Origin: Mycobacterium sp. 852013-51886_SCH5428379
GTDB taxonomy: Bacteria; Actinomycetota; Actinomycetes; Mycobacteriales; Mycobacteriaceae
DNA: 64,000 bases
Assembly (NCBI RefSeq): GCF_001665575.1
Contig: NZ_LZSU01000019.1
Location: 1-64,000, forward strand
Direction: 5' to 3'
Shown: piece after piece, positions 32,468 through 42,700 of the stretch
Position numbering within the stretch: position 1 is the first letter of the stretch
How the letters are laid out: every line of letters starts with the position of its first letter
The notes under the pieces: generated by a model
The model's database searches: none
What the model was told of the DNA's origin: nothing
Seen by the model: the letters and a program-made list of their open reading frames with translations, nothing else
Position numbers and translations under genes: made by a program

Positions 32468-34779
32468 TGTCTGATCCGCGGATCTCCCCTGTCCTGTCCA
32501 CCTACCGACTGCAGATCCGCGGCGCCGAGAGCGGACAGGCGTTCACCCTCTCCGATGCCGAGGATCTGCTCGACTACCTCGCCGATCTCGGGGTGTCGCA
32601 CGTCTATCTCTCGCCGATCCTGACCGCGACCAAGGGCTCCACCCACGGCTACGACGTCACCGATCCGACGACGGTGTCGGCCGAACTCGGCGGCGCCGAC
32701 GGGCTGGCCTCGCTGTCGGCCGCCGCCCGTGCGCGCGGACTCGGGGTGGTCGTGGACATCGTGCCCAACCATGTCGGCGTCGATCAGCCCACCCAGAACC
32801 GGTGGTGGTGGGATCTGCTGGAGAACGGCCGTAACTCCGCCTACGCCACGTACTTCGACGTCGACTGGACCGCTGACCCCGATGGTCGAATCCTGTTGCC
32901 TGTCCTGGGATCTGACGACGACGTCGCCGATCTCACCGTCGACGGCGACGTGCTCCGGCTGGGCGATCTGGCGTTCCCCGTCGCGCCCGGCACCGGGGAC
33001 GGCACCGGACCCGAGGTACACGATCGCCAGCACTACCGGCTGATCGGCTGGCGCAACGGCATCTGCGGCTACCGGCGGTTCTTCTCGATCACCTCGCTGG
33101 CGGGTCTGCGGCAGGAGGACCGCGAGGTGTTCGATGCGACGCACGCCGAGGTCAAACGCTGGTTCACCGAGGGCCTGGTCGACGGTATCCGCATCGACCA
33201 TCCTGACGGCCTGGCCGACCCGCCCGGATACCTCGCGTGGCTGCGCGAACTTGTCGGACCGGACGCCTGGATCGTCATCGAGAAGATCCTCGCCGTCGAC
33301 GAACCCCTGGACCCCAGCCTGCCCGTCGCTGGTACCACCGGATACGACTCGCTGCGCGAGATCGGCGGCCTGTTCATCGATCCCGCCGGCGAGGAAGCGC
33401 TCACCGCGCTCTACGAATCCACCGGCGTGGACTACGCCACGATGCCGCGCACCGCGCGCGAGCTCAAGGTCGCCGCGGTCACCGACACCCTCGGCAGCGA
33501 GCTGGCCCGGCTACGGCGCGCGATCGTCGCCGCCACCGGTCAGGACCACGAGCAGCTGCCCGCCGCCGTGGCCGCGGTCATCAGCCGCCTCGGCGTGTAC
33601 CGCTCCGACTATCTCAACCTGGCCACGGTGCTGCCCGTCGCGATCGCCGAAACCCTCGACGAGACACCGGATCTGGCGGACCCGCTGGAGATCGTGTCGG
33701 CGGCGGTGGCGGCCCACGGTGAGGCCGCGACACGGTTCCAGCAGTTGTGCGGTGCGGCGACGGCCAAGGCCATGGAGGACTGCCTGTTCTATCGCGACGC
33801 CCGACTGGTGTCGCTCAACGAGGTCGGCGGGGAACCCGAGTGGTTCGGCGTCAGCCCGGCGGAGTTCCACCAGCGCGCGGCCGCCCGCGCCCAGATCTGG
33901 CCGAACGCGATGACCACGCTGTCGACGCACGACACCAAACGCGGTGAGGACGTCCGCGCCCGCATCGGGGTGCTCTCGCAGGTGCCGACGCTGTGGGCGC
34001 AGTACGTCGACGGCTGGCTGGCGCGCACCTCTCCCCCGGACCGGGCGACGGCACTGTTCCTGCTGCAGAACATGTTCGGGGTGTGGCCGGTGACCGGGCA
34101 GGTCTCCGACGAGCTGCGCGGCCGGTTGCACGCCTACGCCGAGAAGGCGATCCGCGAGGCGGCGGTGCAGACCACGTGGAACGACCCCGACGAACAGTTC
34201 GAGTCCGGCGTGCACAGCTGGATCGACGCGGTGATCGACGGACCCGTCGGGGTGGAGCTCACCCGGCTGACCGAGCAACTCGATCCGCATGCCCGCAACG
34301 ACGCCCTCGGCCAGAAGCTGTTCGCGCTCGCCGCCCCCGGCGTGCCCGACGTCTACCAGGGCACCGAACTGTGGGACGACAGCCTCGTCGATCCGGACAA
34401 CCGGCGACCGGTCGACTACGCCGACCGGCGCAGCGAGCTCGCCGCGCTGCAGCACCCCAAGATCCGGGTGGTGCAGGCGGGGCTACAGGCCCGCCGCGAC
34501 CGTCCGGACAGTTTCCTGGCGGGCGGCTACGCACCGGTGCCGGCGACCGGCGCCGCGGCCGGGCACCTGCTGGCGTTCCGCCGCGGAACCGACGTCATCG
34601 CCGCGGCCAGCCGCCACACCGTCGGCCTGTCCGAATCCGGTTGGCGCGATACCACTCTCACACTTCCCGACGGCGACTGGACCGACCGGATCACCGGGCG
34701 GCGGGTGAGCGGCACCGTGGCCGCCGCCGACCTGTTCGCCGAACTCCCCGTCGCACTACTGGAGCGTGACCATGCCTGA
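32467..34779 (+). CDS. treY: Maltooligosyl trehalose synthase
   Basis: TreY converts the reducing-end maltose of a maltooligosaccharide into a trehalose unit. The 770-residue GH13 protein shows STYRLQI near the start, GVSHVYLSPIL, DIVPNHVGV, LVDGIRIDHPDGLADP with the catalytic Asp, WIVIEKIL with Glu and LSTHDTKRGEDVRARI, which are TreY signatures. The large insertions between barrel strands are normal for the family. ATG 32467 overlaps the treX stop. A longer frame to 32143 runs inside treX and is not coding. Confidence 0.96.
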   Translation: MSDPRISPVLSTYRLQIRGAESGQAFTLSDAEDLLDYLADLGVSHVYLSPILTATKGSTHGYDVTDPTTVSAELGGADGLASLSAAARARGLGVVVDIVPNHVGVDQPTQNRWWWDLLENGRNSAYATYFDVDWTADPDGRILLPVLGSDDDVADLTVDGDVLRLGDLAFPVAPGTGDGTGPEVHDRQHYRLIGWRNGICGYRRFFSITSLAGLRQEDREVFDATHAEVKRWFTEGLVDGIRIDHPDGLADPPGYLAWLRELVGPDAWIVIEKILAVDEPLDPSLPVAGTTGYDSLREIGGLFIDPAGEEALTALYESTGVDYATMPRTARELKVAAVTDTLGSELARLRRAIVAATGQDHEQLPAAVAAVISRLGVYRSDYLNLATVLPVAIAETLDETPDLADPLEIVSAAVAAHGEAATRFQQLCGAATAKAMEDCLFYRDARLVSLNEVGGEPEWFGVSPAEFHQRAAARAQIWPNAMTTLSTHDTKRGEDVRARIGVLSQVPTLWAQYVDGWLARTSPPDRATALFLLQNMFGVWPVTGQVSDELRGRLHAYAEKAIREAAVQTTWNDPDEQFESGVHSWIDAVIDGPVGVELTRLTEQLDPHARNDALGQKLFALAAPGVPDVYQGTELWDDSLVDPDNRRPVDYADRRSELAALQHPKIRVVQAGLQARRDRPDSFLAGGYAPVPATGAAAGHLLAFRRGTDVIAAASRHTVGLSESGWRDTTLTLPDGDWTDRITGRRVSGTVAAADLFAELPVALLERDHA

Positions 34780-36496
34780 GTTCGCCGTCTGGGCCCCACG
34801 CCCCGAACGCGTCCGACTCGACGTCGAAGGCACCCTGCACCCGATGACCCGCGGTGAGGACAGCTGGTGGCGCGCCGAGGTCGACGCCGCACCCGATGCC
34901 CGCTACGGCTTCGTGCTCGATGACGATCCGAAGGTGCTGCCGGACCCGCGTTCGGCCCGGCAGCCCGACGGGGTGCACGAACGCTCCCAGCTGTGGGCGC
35001 CCTCGCCGGACGCCTGGACTGACGGCGACTGGGCCGGCCGGTCCATCGAGGGCCGCGTCATCTACGAGCTGCACACCGGGACCTTCACTCCCGAGGGCAC
35101 GTTCGACGCGGCGATCGGGAAGCTGGATCATCTTGTCGACCTCGGGGTCGACTTCGTCGAGCTGATGCCGGTCAACGCGTTCGGCGGGACCCACGGCTGG
35201 GGCTACGACGGCGTGCTCTGGTACGCGGTGCACGAACCGTACGGCGGGCCCGACGCGCTGATCCGGCTCATCGACGCCTGCCACCGCCGCGGGCTCGGCG
35301 TGCTCATCGACGCGGTGTTCAACCACCTCGGGCCGTCAGGGAACTATCTGCCGATGTTCGGTCCGTACCTGTCGACGGGCAGCAACCCGTGGGGTGAGTC
35401 GATCAACATCGCCGACTCCGACGCCGACGAGGTGCGGCGCTACATCCTCGACTGTGCGCTGCGCTGGATGCGCGACTTCCACGCCGACGGGCTGCGCCTG
35501 GACGCCGTGCACGCGCTCGTGGACACCACGGCCATCCACATCCTCGAGGAGCTGTCGGCCGAAACCGACGCGCTGGCAGCCCACTTGGGCCGGCCGCTGT
35601 CGCTGATCGCCGAGAGTGACATGAACGATCCCCGGCTGATCACCCCGCGGGATCAGGGTGGGCTCGGGATGACCGCCCAGTGGGACGACGACATCCACCA
35701 CGCCATCCACGCCGCGGTGTCGGGTGAGCAGCAGGGCTACTACGGCGATTTCGGCTCCGTCGAGACGCTGGCGCAGACACTGCGCCACGGCTACTTCCAC
35801 GCCGGCACCTACTCGTCGTTCCGGCACCGCAGGCACGGCAGGCCGCTGGACACCGCGACGATTCCGGCCACCCGGCTGCTCGCCTACACCCTTACCCACG
35901 ATCAGGTCGGCAACCGTGCGATCGGTGACCGGCCGTCGCAGAACCTGACCACCGGCCAGCTCGCGGTCAAGGCCGCGCTCGCGCTCGGATCTCCATATAC
36001 CGCAATGCTGTTCATGGGCGAGGAATGGGCGTCGTCGTCGCCGTTCCAGTTCTTCAGCAGCCATCCCGAACCGGAGCTGGCGCGGGCGACGGCCGAGGGC
36101 CGCAAGAAGGAGTTCTCCGACCACGGCTGGGACGCCGACGAGATCCCGGATCCGCAGGATCCCGACACGTTCCTGCGCTCGAAGCTCGACTGGGACGAGG
36201 TCACCGACGGCGACCACGGACGGCTACTCGAGATCTACCGCGGGTTGATCGCGTTGCGCCGCAACGAACCCGACCTCGCCGACCCGTGGCTGGACCACAT
36301 GACCGTCGACTACGACGAAGCGCAGCGCTGGATCGTCATGCGCCGCGGCAGCGTCGCCGTGGCCTGCAACATGGGCGACGACGCCGTCGTGGTGCCGGTG
36401 TCCGGTGAGGTGCTGCTGGCGTGGGGCGAGCCCACCGCCGACGGCGACGGCACCCGGCTGGCGGGTCAGTCGTTCGCCGTCGTCCGGACCGGTTAG
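34772..36496 (+). CDS. treZ: Maltooligosyl trehalose trehalohydrolase
   Basis: TreZ releases free trehalose from the maltooligosyl trehalose made by TreY. The 574-residue GH13 protein starts FAVWAPRPERVRLDVEG, followed by YELHTGTFTPEGTF, VDFVELMPVNAF, HADGLRLDAVHALVD with the nucleophile Asp, LIAESDMNDPR with Glu and LTHDQVGNRA with the third Asp. ATG 34772 is favoured over GTG 34766 because GGAG lies 7 nt upstream. The start lies inside the treY 3' end (8 bp overlap). The stop overlaps the convergent ilvA stop by 4 bp. Confidence 0.96.
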   Translation: MPEFAVWAPRPERVRLDVEGTLHPMTRGEDSWWRAEVDAAPDARYGFVLDDDPKVLPDPRSARQPDGVHERSQLWAPSPDAWTDGDWAGRSIEGRVIYELHTGTFTPEGTFDAAIGKLDHLVDLGVDFVELMPVNAFGGTHGWGYDGVLWYAVHEPYGGPDALIRLIDACHRRGLGVLIDAVFNHLGPSGNYLPMFGPYLSTGSNPWGESINIADSDADEVRRYILDCALRWMRDFHADGLRLDAVHALVDTTAIHILEELSAETDALAAHLGRPLSLIAESDMNDPRLITPRDQGGLGMTAQWDDDIHHAIHAAVSGEQQGYYGDFGSVETLAQTLRHGYFHAGTYSSFRHRRHGRPLDTATIPATRLLAYTLTHDQVGNRAIGDRPSQNLTTGQLAVKAALALGSPYTAMLFMGEEWASSSPFQFFSSHPEPELARATAEGRKKEFSDHGWDADEIPDPQDPDTFLRSKLDWDEVTDGDHGRLLEIYRGLIALRRNEPDLADPWLDHMTVDYDEAQRWIVMRRGSVAVACNMGDDAVVVPVSGEVLLAWGEPTADGDGTRLAGQSFAVVRTG

Positions 36497-37776
36497 AGCA
36501 GGTACCGGTAGGCCGGGGAATCCGGCGCGAGCGTCTCGATGTGCATGTCGAGGGCCTGCATGCGGTGCAGCAGCCCGTCGAAATCGGCAGCCGATCCGAG
36601 CTCGATACCGACCAGCGCCTCACCGGTGTCGCGGTTGTTGCGCTTGACGTATTCGAAGAGCGTGATGTCGTCGTTCGGACCGAGCACCTCGTCCAGGAAG
36701 CGCCGCAGCGCACCCGGCTCCTGCGGGAAGCCCACCAGGAAGTAGTGCTTGAGCCCGAGGTGCACCAGCGACCGTTCGAGCACCTCCCCGTAGCGCGATA
36801 CGTCGTTGTTGCCGCCGGAGATCAGGCACACCACCGTCGACCCCGGTTCCACGGACGTCTCCAGCAGTCCGGCCACCGACAGCGCACCCGCGGGCTCGGC
36901 GATGATGCCCTCGTTCTGATAGAGATCGAGCATCGCCGTGCACACCGCACCCTCGTCCACCGCGGTCAGCGACACCATGTCCCCGGCCGCGCTGAGCACT
37001 TCGAACGGCAGCTGGCCGGCCCGGGCCACGGCGGCGCCGTCGACGAACTGGTCGACGTGCTCGAGAGTGACCGGCTCGCCCGCGGTCAGGGCGGTCAGCA
37101 TCGTGGCCGCACCCGCGGGCTCCACCCCCAGGATCGAGGTGCCCGACGTGCGTTCGGCGAGGTAGGTGGTGATCCCGGAGATGCAGCCGCCGCCGCCCAC
37201 CGGCACGATCACCAGATCCGGTTCGGCACCGAGATCGTCGAGGATCTCCGCGGCGATGGTGCCCTGCCCGGCCATGGTGCGCAGATCGTCGTACGGCGGC
37301 ACCAGCGTCGCGCCGGTGCGCTGGACGTCGTCGAGCGCCGCGGCCGCCGCCATGTCGTACGTGGCGCCGCCGGCGATGAGCTCGATGAATTCCCGGCCGT
37401 GGTAGCGGATCCGGTCGCGCTTCTGCTTCGGCGTCTTGGCCGGGATGTAGACCCGGCCCTTGACCCCCATGGTGCGACAGGCCAAGGCGAAGCCCTGCGC
37501 GTGGTTACCGGCCGACGAACAGACCACCCCGGCGGCCAGCTCGTCGGCCGTCAGCTGGGAGAGCAGGTTGAATGCGCCGCGCAGCTTGTACGAGCGCACC
37601 GCCTGCAGATCCTCACGCTTGAGGTAGACGGTGGCGTCGGTGGCATCGGACAGCCGTTCGGAGTACTGCAGCGGGGTCCGGATCACCACGCCCGAAATTC
37701 GCGCGGCGGCCTCGTCGATGTCGGCCGCGGTCAGCGGCGGCGAGGTACGAGGTTGCCGGCTCAGATCGGTGGACAC
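36493..37776 (-). CDS. ilvA: Threonine ammonia-lyase (threonine deaminase)
   Basis: PLP enzyme making 2-oxobutyrate from threonine for isoleucine synthesis. The 427-residue protein has YLKREDLQAVRSYKLRGAFN with the PLP Lys64, SSAGNHAQGFA, the phosphate loop VPVGGGGCISG and a single C-terminal ACT-like domain from about residue 340 (HYFLVGFPQEPGALRRFLDE). It has one regulatory domain, so it is the shorter biosynthetic form, as in M. tuberculosis. GTG 37776 has no strong ribosome-binding site. Confidence 0.95.
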   Translation of the reverse strand: MSTDLSRQPRTSPPLTAADIDEAAARISGVVIRTPLQYSERLSDATDATVYLKREDLQAVRSYKLRGAFNLLSQLTADELAAGVVCSSAGNHAQGFALACRTMGVKGRVYIPAKTPKQKRDRIRYHGREFIELIAGGATYDMAAAAALDDVQRTGATLVPPYDDLRTMAGQGTIAAEILDDLGAEPDLVIVPVGGGGCISGITTYLAERTSGTSILGVEPAGAATMLTALTAGEPVTLEHVDQFVDGAAVARAGQLPFEVLSAAGDMVSLTAVDEGAVCTAMLDLYQNEGIIAEPAGALSVAGLLETSVEPGSTVVCLISGGNNDVSRYGEVLERSLVHLGLKHYFLVGFPQEPGALRRFLDEVLGPNDDITLFEYVKRNNRDTGEALVGIELGSAADFDGLLHRMQALDMHIETLAPDSPAYRYLL

Positions 37777-37825
37777 CGGTCAATGGTGCCACTGCGGCGC
37801 TCGGGTGGCACAGCCGGTGGGCGGC

Positions 37826-38263
37826 CTACTCGGCGGGAGTGAGCACGAAGACCGGGATCTCGCGGTCGGTCTTCTCCTGGTAGTCGGCGTAGTCGGGATA
37901 GGCCTCCACGGCCCGCTCCCACCACTGCGCCTTCTCCTCGCCGAAGACCTCGCGCGCGTCGTACTCCTTGGTGACGGTCTCGTCCTGCAGCTCCACGCGC
38001 GGGTTCTTCTTGATGTTGAAGTACCAGACCGGGTGTTTGGGCGCCCCGCCGAGCGAGGCCACGACGGCGTACTCCCCCTGGTGTTCGACGCGCATGAGCG
38101 GTGTCTTGCGTAGTTTGCCCGATTTGGCGCCGACGGTGGTCAGCAGGACGACGGGACGTCCGCCGAGCTCGGTGGCTTCCGTGCCGCCCGACTCCATGTA
38201 TTTCTCGGCCTGTTCGCGGGCCCAGTCCGAGGTGCTCGGCTCATATTCTCCGGTCAGAGGCAT
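37826..38263 (-). CDS. F420-dependent nitroreductase-family protein, Rv1558/Ddn type
   Basis: A 145-residue split-barrel protein. The helix [18 protein letters not shown] precedes the core [20 protein letters not shown] and [20 protein letters not shown] with [10 protein letters not shown], the hallmark of the FDOR-B/Ddn group that binds F420 and reduces quinones or nitroimidazoles. It is closer to Ddn than the protein at 13471-13866. The leaderless -10 TAAGCT (38275-38270) lies 6 nt before ATG 38263. Same neighbourhood as Rv1558 beside ilvA. Confidence 0.87.
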   Translation of the reverse strand: MPLTGEYEPSTSDWAREQAEKYMESGGTEATELGGRPVVLLTTVGAKSGKLRKTPLMRVEHQGEYAVVASLGGAPKHPVWYFNIKKNPRVELQDETVTKEYDAREVFGEEKAQWWERAVEAYPDYADYQEKTDREIPVFVLTPAE

Positions 38264-38269
38264 GAAACC

Positions 38270-38275
38270 AGCTTA
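38270..38275 (-). promoter_or_regulatory. Probable leaderless -10 element of the Ddn-type gene
   Basis: TAAGCT on the minus strand, 6 nt before ATG 38263. Confidence 0.4.
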
Positions 38276-38365
38276 GGCGGGTATCGCGGGGAGGCTGGCT
38301 CTTTTTGGCCCCTGATCCGCGAGTTCGGCTAGCCGAACTTCTCCTGGAGGAGTACCCTGAACCCC

Positions 38366-38599
38366 GTGACCACCACGACCGGAAACCTGCGTTCGACCGT
38401 CGCCCGCGCGACGTGCGACGTCAGTGTGGCCGGGGTCCCGTGGCCGGCGTACAAGCTCTGGGCCCTGCTGGTAGGGCTGATTGCCCTGGTCGTTGCCGGT
38501 CTGCTGACGATGAGCGCATCAGTCGGCGTGCTCTCCGGCGCGGCCGCGGCCACTGTGGCCTGGGTCGGGCTGAGCCTCTACTGCGCGTCCTGCCGCTGA
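38366..38599 (+). CDS. Small membrane protein of unknown function
   Basis: A 77-residue protein with a polar N-terminus (residues 1-27) followed by two hydrophobic segments, about residues 29-50 and 53-73, ending in LYCASCR with two cysteines. I do not recognise the family. The TACCCT hexamer (38353-38358) lies 7 nt before GTG 38366, and CTCCT/AGGAG form a small palindrome at 38341-38352 just upstream. The 3' end overlaps the convergent SRPBCC gene by 22 bp. GC content and codon use resemble the neighbours. Real gene likely, not certain. Confidence 0.55.
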   Translation: MTTTTGNLRSTVARATCDVSVAGVPWPAYKLWALLVGLIALVVAGLLTMSASVGVLSGAAAATVAWVGLSLYCASCR

Positions 38600-39024
38600 C
38601 CCTCGACCAGCCGGCGCAGCGCGTCGAGATCGGCAGCCACCGCCGCGATGTCCGCCTCGAATTCGTCGTCGGTCATTCCGCGCTGCCGCACGCTGAACAC
38701 CACCTCGCACCGCGGTTCGCCCGGCCCCGCCGGCAAGATCCGGAAGGGGTTGTAGACCGCCTCCCCCGACGGTAGCCGCACCACGTGGTCGAGCACGCCG
38801 AACGTATTGGGCGCGGAGAACTCCACCACGACGGTGCCCATCGGCGAATCGGCCAGCCACCCCTGCGGGCTCTGCCGCAATTCACCCGCCGCCAGCCCCG
38901 CCGCCCACGCCGGCCAGGTGCGCGGATCGGCGAGGAAGTCGTAGACCGCCTCCGGCGACGCGTCGATCCACCTGCTCACATGCCGTGACACACCGATATC
39001 CGTTTTTGCGCTGTCGTCATCCAT
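38578..39024 (-). CDS. SRPBCC (START/polyketide-cyclase-like) family protein
   Basis: A 148-residue single-domain protein with the helix-grip pattern: SRHVSRWIDASPEAVYDFLADPRTWPAWAAGL at the N-terminus, TVVVEFSAPNTFGVLDHVVRL in the sheet and a long C-terminal helix, FEADIAAVAADLDALRRLVEG. Such proteins bind hydrophobic ligands; the ligand here is unknown. ATG 39024 is chosen because the domain begins about 12 residues later; the open frame to 39138 overlaps the divergent gene. Its start is 29 bp from the start of the divergent membrane protein gene. Confidence 0.75.
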   Translation of the reverse strand: MDDDSAKTDIGVSRHVSRWIDASPEAVYDFLADPRTWPAWAAGLAAGELRQSPQGWLADSPMGTVVVEFSAPNTFGVLDHVVRLPSGEAVYNPFRILPAGPGEPRCEVVFSVRQRGMTDDEFEADIAAVAADLDALRRLVEGQRQDAQ

Positions 39025-39041
39025 CCGACCATCGTCGCGCA

Positions 39042-39047
39042 CACAAT
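39042..39047 (+). promoter_or_regulatory. Probable leaderless -10 element of the 39054 membrane protein gene
   Basis: CACAAT lies 6 nt before ATG 39054. Confidence 0.4.
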
Positions 39048-39053
39048 GAGCCG

Positions 39054-39719
39054 ATGGACACCATCCCGTCCTGGTTGCGGCCCGGCACACCGGAGAGCCG
39101 GCTGCCCGTCCTCGCCGCCCTGCTGGTCGCCATCGCACTGCAGACCGTCATCGCCGACGACTACACACTGATCCCCCGCTGGCCGCTGATCACCCTCGAA
39201 CTGCTGCTCATCGCCGTGCTGGTCGGGCTCAACCCCGTGCGCTTCGACCGGTCGACGCTACTGGGCCGCTACGCCGGCCGGGTGCTGCTCGCAGCAATCA
39301 CGCTCGACAACGTCATCTGCGCCGTCGACCTCGGCAAGCACATCCTCGCCGGGGACGTGAGCAACGACGCCGCGATGCTGTTGACCACCGGCGCGTCGAT
39401 CATCATCACCAACGTCGTCGTCTTCGGCATCTGGTACTGGGAACTGGACCGCGGCGGACCCTTCGCCCGGCTCGCCGGCGACCAGCCGTACCCGGACTTC
39501 CTCTTCCCTCAGATGGACAACCCCCAGATCGCCCCGCCGGACTGGCGACCGACGTTCGTCGACTACCTCTACATCAGCGTGACGAACGTGCTGTCGTTCT
39601 CCCCCGCCGACACTGCGCCGCTGGCGCGCTGGGCCAAGATCCTGATGACCGTGCAGTCGTCGATCGCGCTGTCGACGGCGGGCCTGGTGATCGCGCGGGC
39701 GGTCAACGTCCTCCGCTAG
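39054..39719 (+). CDS. Conserved membrane protein of unknown function
   Basis: A 221-residue protein with about five or six hydrophobic segments: residues 18-35, 43-60, 78-96, 108-128 and 195-217, and a partly buried YLYISVTNVLSFSPADTAPLARWAKILM block. That block, with aspartate and threonine next to a membrane segment, resembles small ion-conducting membrane proteins, but I cannot name the family with confidence. It ends 4 bp from the dnaE1 stop (convergent). Start ATG 39054 follows CACAAT, fitting a leaderless transcript. Confidence 0.7.
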   Translation: MDTIPSWLRPGTPESRLPVLAALLVAIALQTVIADDYTLIPRWPLITLELLLIAVLVGLNPVRFDRSTLLGRYAGRVLLAAITLDNVICAVDLGKHILAGDVSNDAAMLLTTGASIIITNVVVFGIWYWELDRGGPFARLAGDQPYPDFLFPQMDNPQIAPPDWRPTFVDYLYISVTNVLSFSPADTAPLARWAKILMTVQSSIALSTAGLVIARAVNVLR

Positions 39720-39723
39720 CGCA

Positions 39724-42700
39724 TCAGCCGCCCAGGCAGCCCGGGCCCAGCAACGCCTTGAGGTCACCCATCAGCGCCGAGGACGGGGTCACCCGCAGCG
39801 CCTGGTCGAGTTCGAGGGTGGTGATGCGCTCCCCGCTGATCAGCCGCAGATGCACCTGCGAGGTACCCGGATGGTTGGCCAGCACCTGTTTGAGCGCGCT
39901 GACCTTGTCGATCGTGCACTGGCGGGTCGGCAGGCTGACCGCCAGCGGACGGTCGACCTGGGCGTTGGAGAAGTCCGGCACGATCAGCTCGTGGGCGATC
40001 AGCGCGATGCGGTCGTCGCGGGCGGCCACCTTCGCCTTGACCAGCACCACGACGTCGTCGGCGATCTCCGCGCCGAACAACGAATAGGTCTGCGGGAAGA
40101 ACAGCACCTCGATGCCGCCGGTCAGATCCTCGAGTTGCGCTGAGGCCCAAGGCAACCCGTTCTTGTTGACGCGCCGGTTCACCGAGGCCAGGATGCCGCC
40201 GACGAGGACCTGCGCCTCGTTGGCGACGTCACCGTCGAGGATTGCGGGAATCTGAGTGTCCACCTGCGCGGCCAACAGATGCGCGACGCCGTTGAGCGGA
40301 TGCCCGGACACGTAGAGTCCCAGCATCTCGCGTTCGAGGGCGAGCTTGTGCTTGTCCTCCCACTCCTCGTCGGGCACCTTGATGGTGAACACGGAATCCC
40401 CCAGATCCGCGCCCGACCCGTCGGCCGCGCCGAACAGGTCGAACTGACCCATCGCCTCGGCCTTCTTGGTGCCGAGCACCGAGTCCACGGCGTCGGTGTG
40501 CACCAGGAACAGACCCTTGCGGGGATGACCGAGAGAATCGAACGCCCCGGCCTTGATCAGCGACTCCGTCACCTTCTTGTTGCAGGCGGCGATGTCGATC
40601 TTGTTCAGGTAGTCCGAGAAGTCGGTGTACTTACCCCGCTCGGTGCGGGTATTCACCAGCGACGCAACGACATTGGCGCCGACGTTGCGCACCGCGCCGA
40701 GGCCGAACCGGATGTCGTTGCCGACCGAGGCGAAGTTCTGCACCGACTCGTTGACGTCCGGCGGCAGCACCGTGATGCCCAGCCGGCGGCAGTCCGCGAG
40801 ATACACCGCAGCCTTGTCTTTGTCGTCGCCGACCGAGGTGAGCAGGCCGGCCATGTACTCAGCCGGGAAGTTCGCCTTCAGGTAGGCCGTCCAGTACGAC
40901 ACCAGGCCGTAGCCGGCGGCGTGCGATTTGTTGAACGCGTATCCGGCGAACGGGAGGATGGTGTCCCACAGCGCCTTGACGGCCTTCTCGGAGAAGCCGT
41001 TCGCGGTCATGCCCTCATGGAAACCCTTGTACTCGGCCTCGAGCACCTCGAGCTTCTTCTTGCCCATGGCCTTTCGCAGCGCGTCGGCCTTACCCATCGT
41101 GTAGGAGGCGACCTTCTGCGCGATGAACATGATCTGCTCTTGGTAGACGATCAGACCGTAGGTCTCCGAGAGGATCTCCTTGAGCGGTTCCTCCAGCTCG
41201 GGGTGGATCGGCTTGATGGCCTGCCGGCCGTTCTTGCGGTCGGCGTAGTCGTTGTGGGCGTTCATGCCCATCGGGCCCGGGCGGTACAGCGCCAGCACCG
41301 CGACGATGTCGTTGAACTCAGTGGGCTGCATCCGGCGCAGCAGGTCGCGCATCGGTCCGCCGTCGAGCTGGAACACCCCGAGCGTGTCGCCGCGGCCGAG
41401 CAGTTCGTAGGCCTTCGGATCGTCGAGCGGCAGAGCCTCCAGGTCGAGATCGATGCCGCGGTTGGCTTTGATGTTCTCGATGCAGTCGCCGATGATCGTG
41501 AGGTTCCGCAACCCCAGGAAGTCCATCTTCAGCAGGCCGATGGCCTCACACGACGGATAGTCCCAACCGGTGATGATCGCGCCGTCCTGCGGGCGGCGCC
41601 ACAGCGGTATCGCGTCGATGAGCGGCTCGGAGCTCATGATCACCGCGCAGGCGTGCACGCCGGCGTTGCGGACCAGACCCTCCAGCCCGCGCGCGGTCTC
41701 GTAGATGGTCCGCACGTCGGGGTCGGTGTCGATGAGGGCGCGGACCTCGGCGGCTTCCTTGTAGCGCTCGTGGTTGGGGTCGGTGATGCCGGAGACCGAG
41801 ATGTCCTTGGCCATGATCGGCGGCGGGAGCGCCTTGGTGATGCGATCGGCGATGGCGAAGCCGGGCTGGCCGTAGTGGACGCGCGCTGAATCCTTCAGCG
41901 CCGCTTTGGTCTTGATGGTGCCGAACGTGATGACCTGGGCGACGCGGTCGCTGCCCCACTTGTTGGCGGCGTAGCGCAGCATCTCGCCGCGGCGACGATC
42001 GTCGAAGTCGATGTCGATATCGGGGGCCGACGGCCGCTCCGGGTTGAGGAACCGCTCGAACAGCAGACCGTGCGGGATCGGGTCGATGTTGGTGATGCCC
42101 AGTGCGTAGGCCACCAGCGAACCGGCCGCCGAACCGCGGCCCGGGCCGACCCGGATGTCGACGGACTTCGCGTAGTTGATGAGGTCGGCGACGATCAAAA
42201 AGTACGACGGGAAGCCCTTGTCGCAGATGACCTTGATCTCGTACTCGGCGCGCCCGATGTACTCGTCGGGCACGACGCCGCCGGGCATGTCCTTGCAGCG
42301 GCGCTTCAGACCTTCCATCACCTCGTGGTGCAGCCAGCTGGCCTGATCGTGACCCTCGGGCACCGGGAAGATCGGCATCCGGTCCCGTGGCGTCCACACG
42401 TCGGCGTAGGACTGCACCCGCTCGGCGATCAGGAGCGTCGAATCGCACGCACCGGGCACCTGGTCGTCCCACAGCGCGCGCATCTCCGCAGCGGACTTCA
42501 GGTAGTAGCCGTCACCGTCGAATTTGAAGCGTGCCGGATCCGACAGCGTCTTGCCGGTCTGGATGCACAGCAACGCCTCGTGGTTCTGGGAGGCGTCGCG
42601 GGTGACGTAGTGGCAGTCGTTGGTGGCCAGCGGGCGGATGTCGAGTTTGCGGCCGACCTCGAGCAGCCCCTCCCGCACCCGGCGTTCGATGGACAGCCCG

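Noticed and set aside
36481..36520. ACCGGT repeats at the treZ-ilvA junction as a terminator
   Set aside because: ACCGGT is self-complementary and common in this GC-rich sequence; the stem is irregular and no clear hairpin stands out.
40279..41889. 536-codon open frame on the plus strand inside dnaE1
   Set aside because: Antisense shadow of a GC-rich gene: the other strand is unmistakable DnaE1, and this frame has Arg/Gly/His/Val-rich text with no domain, no ribosome-binding site and no promoter.
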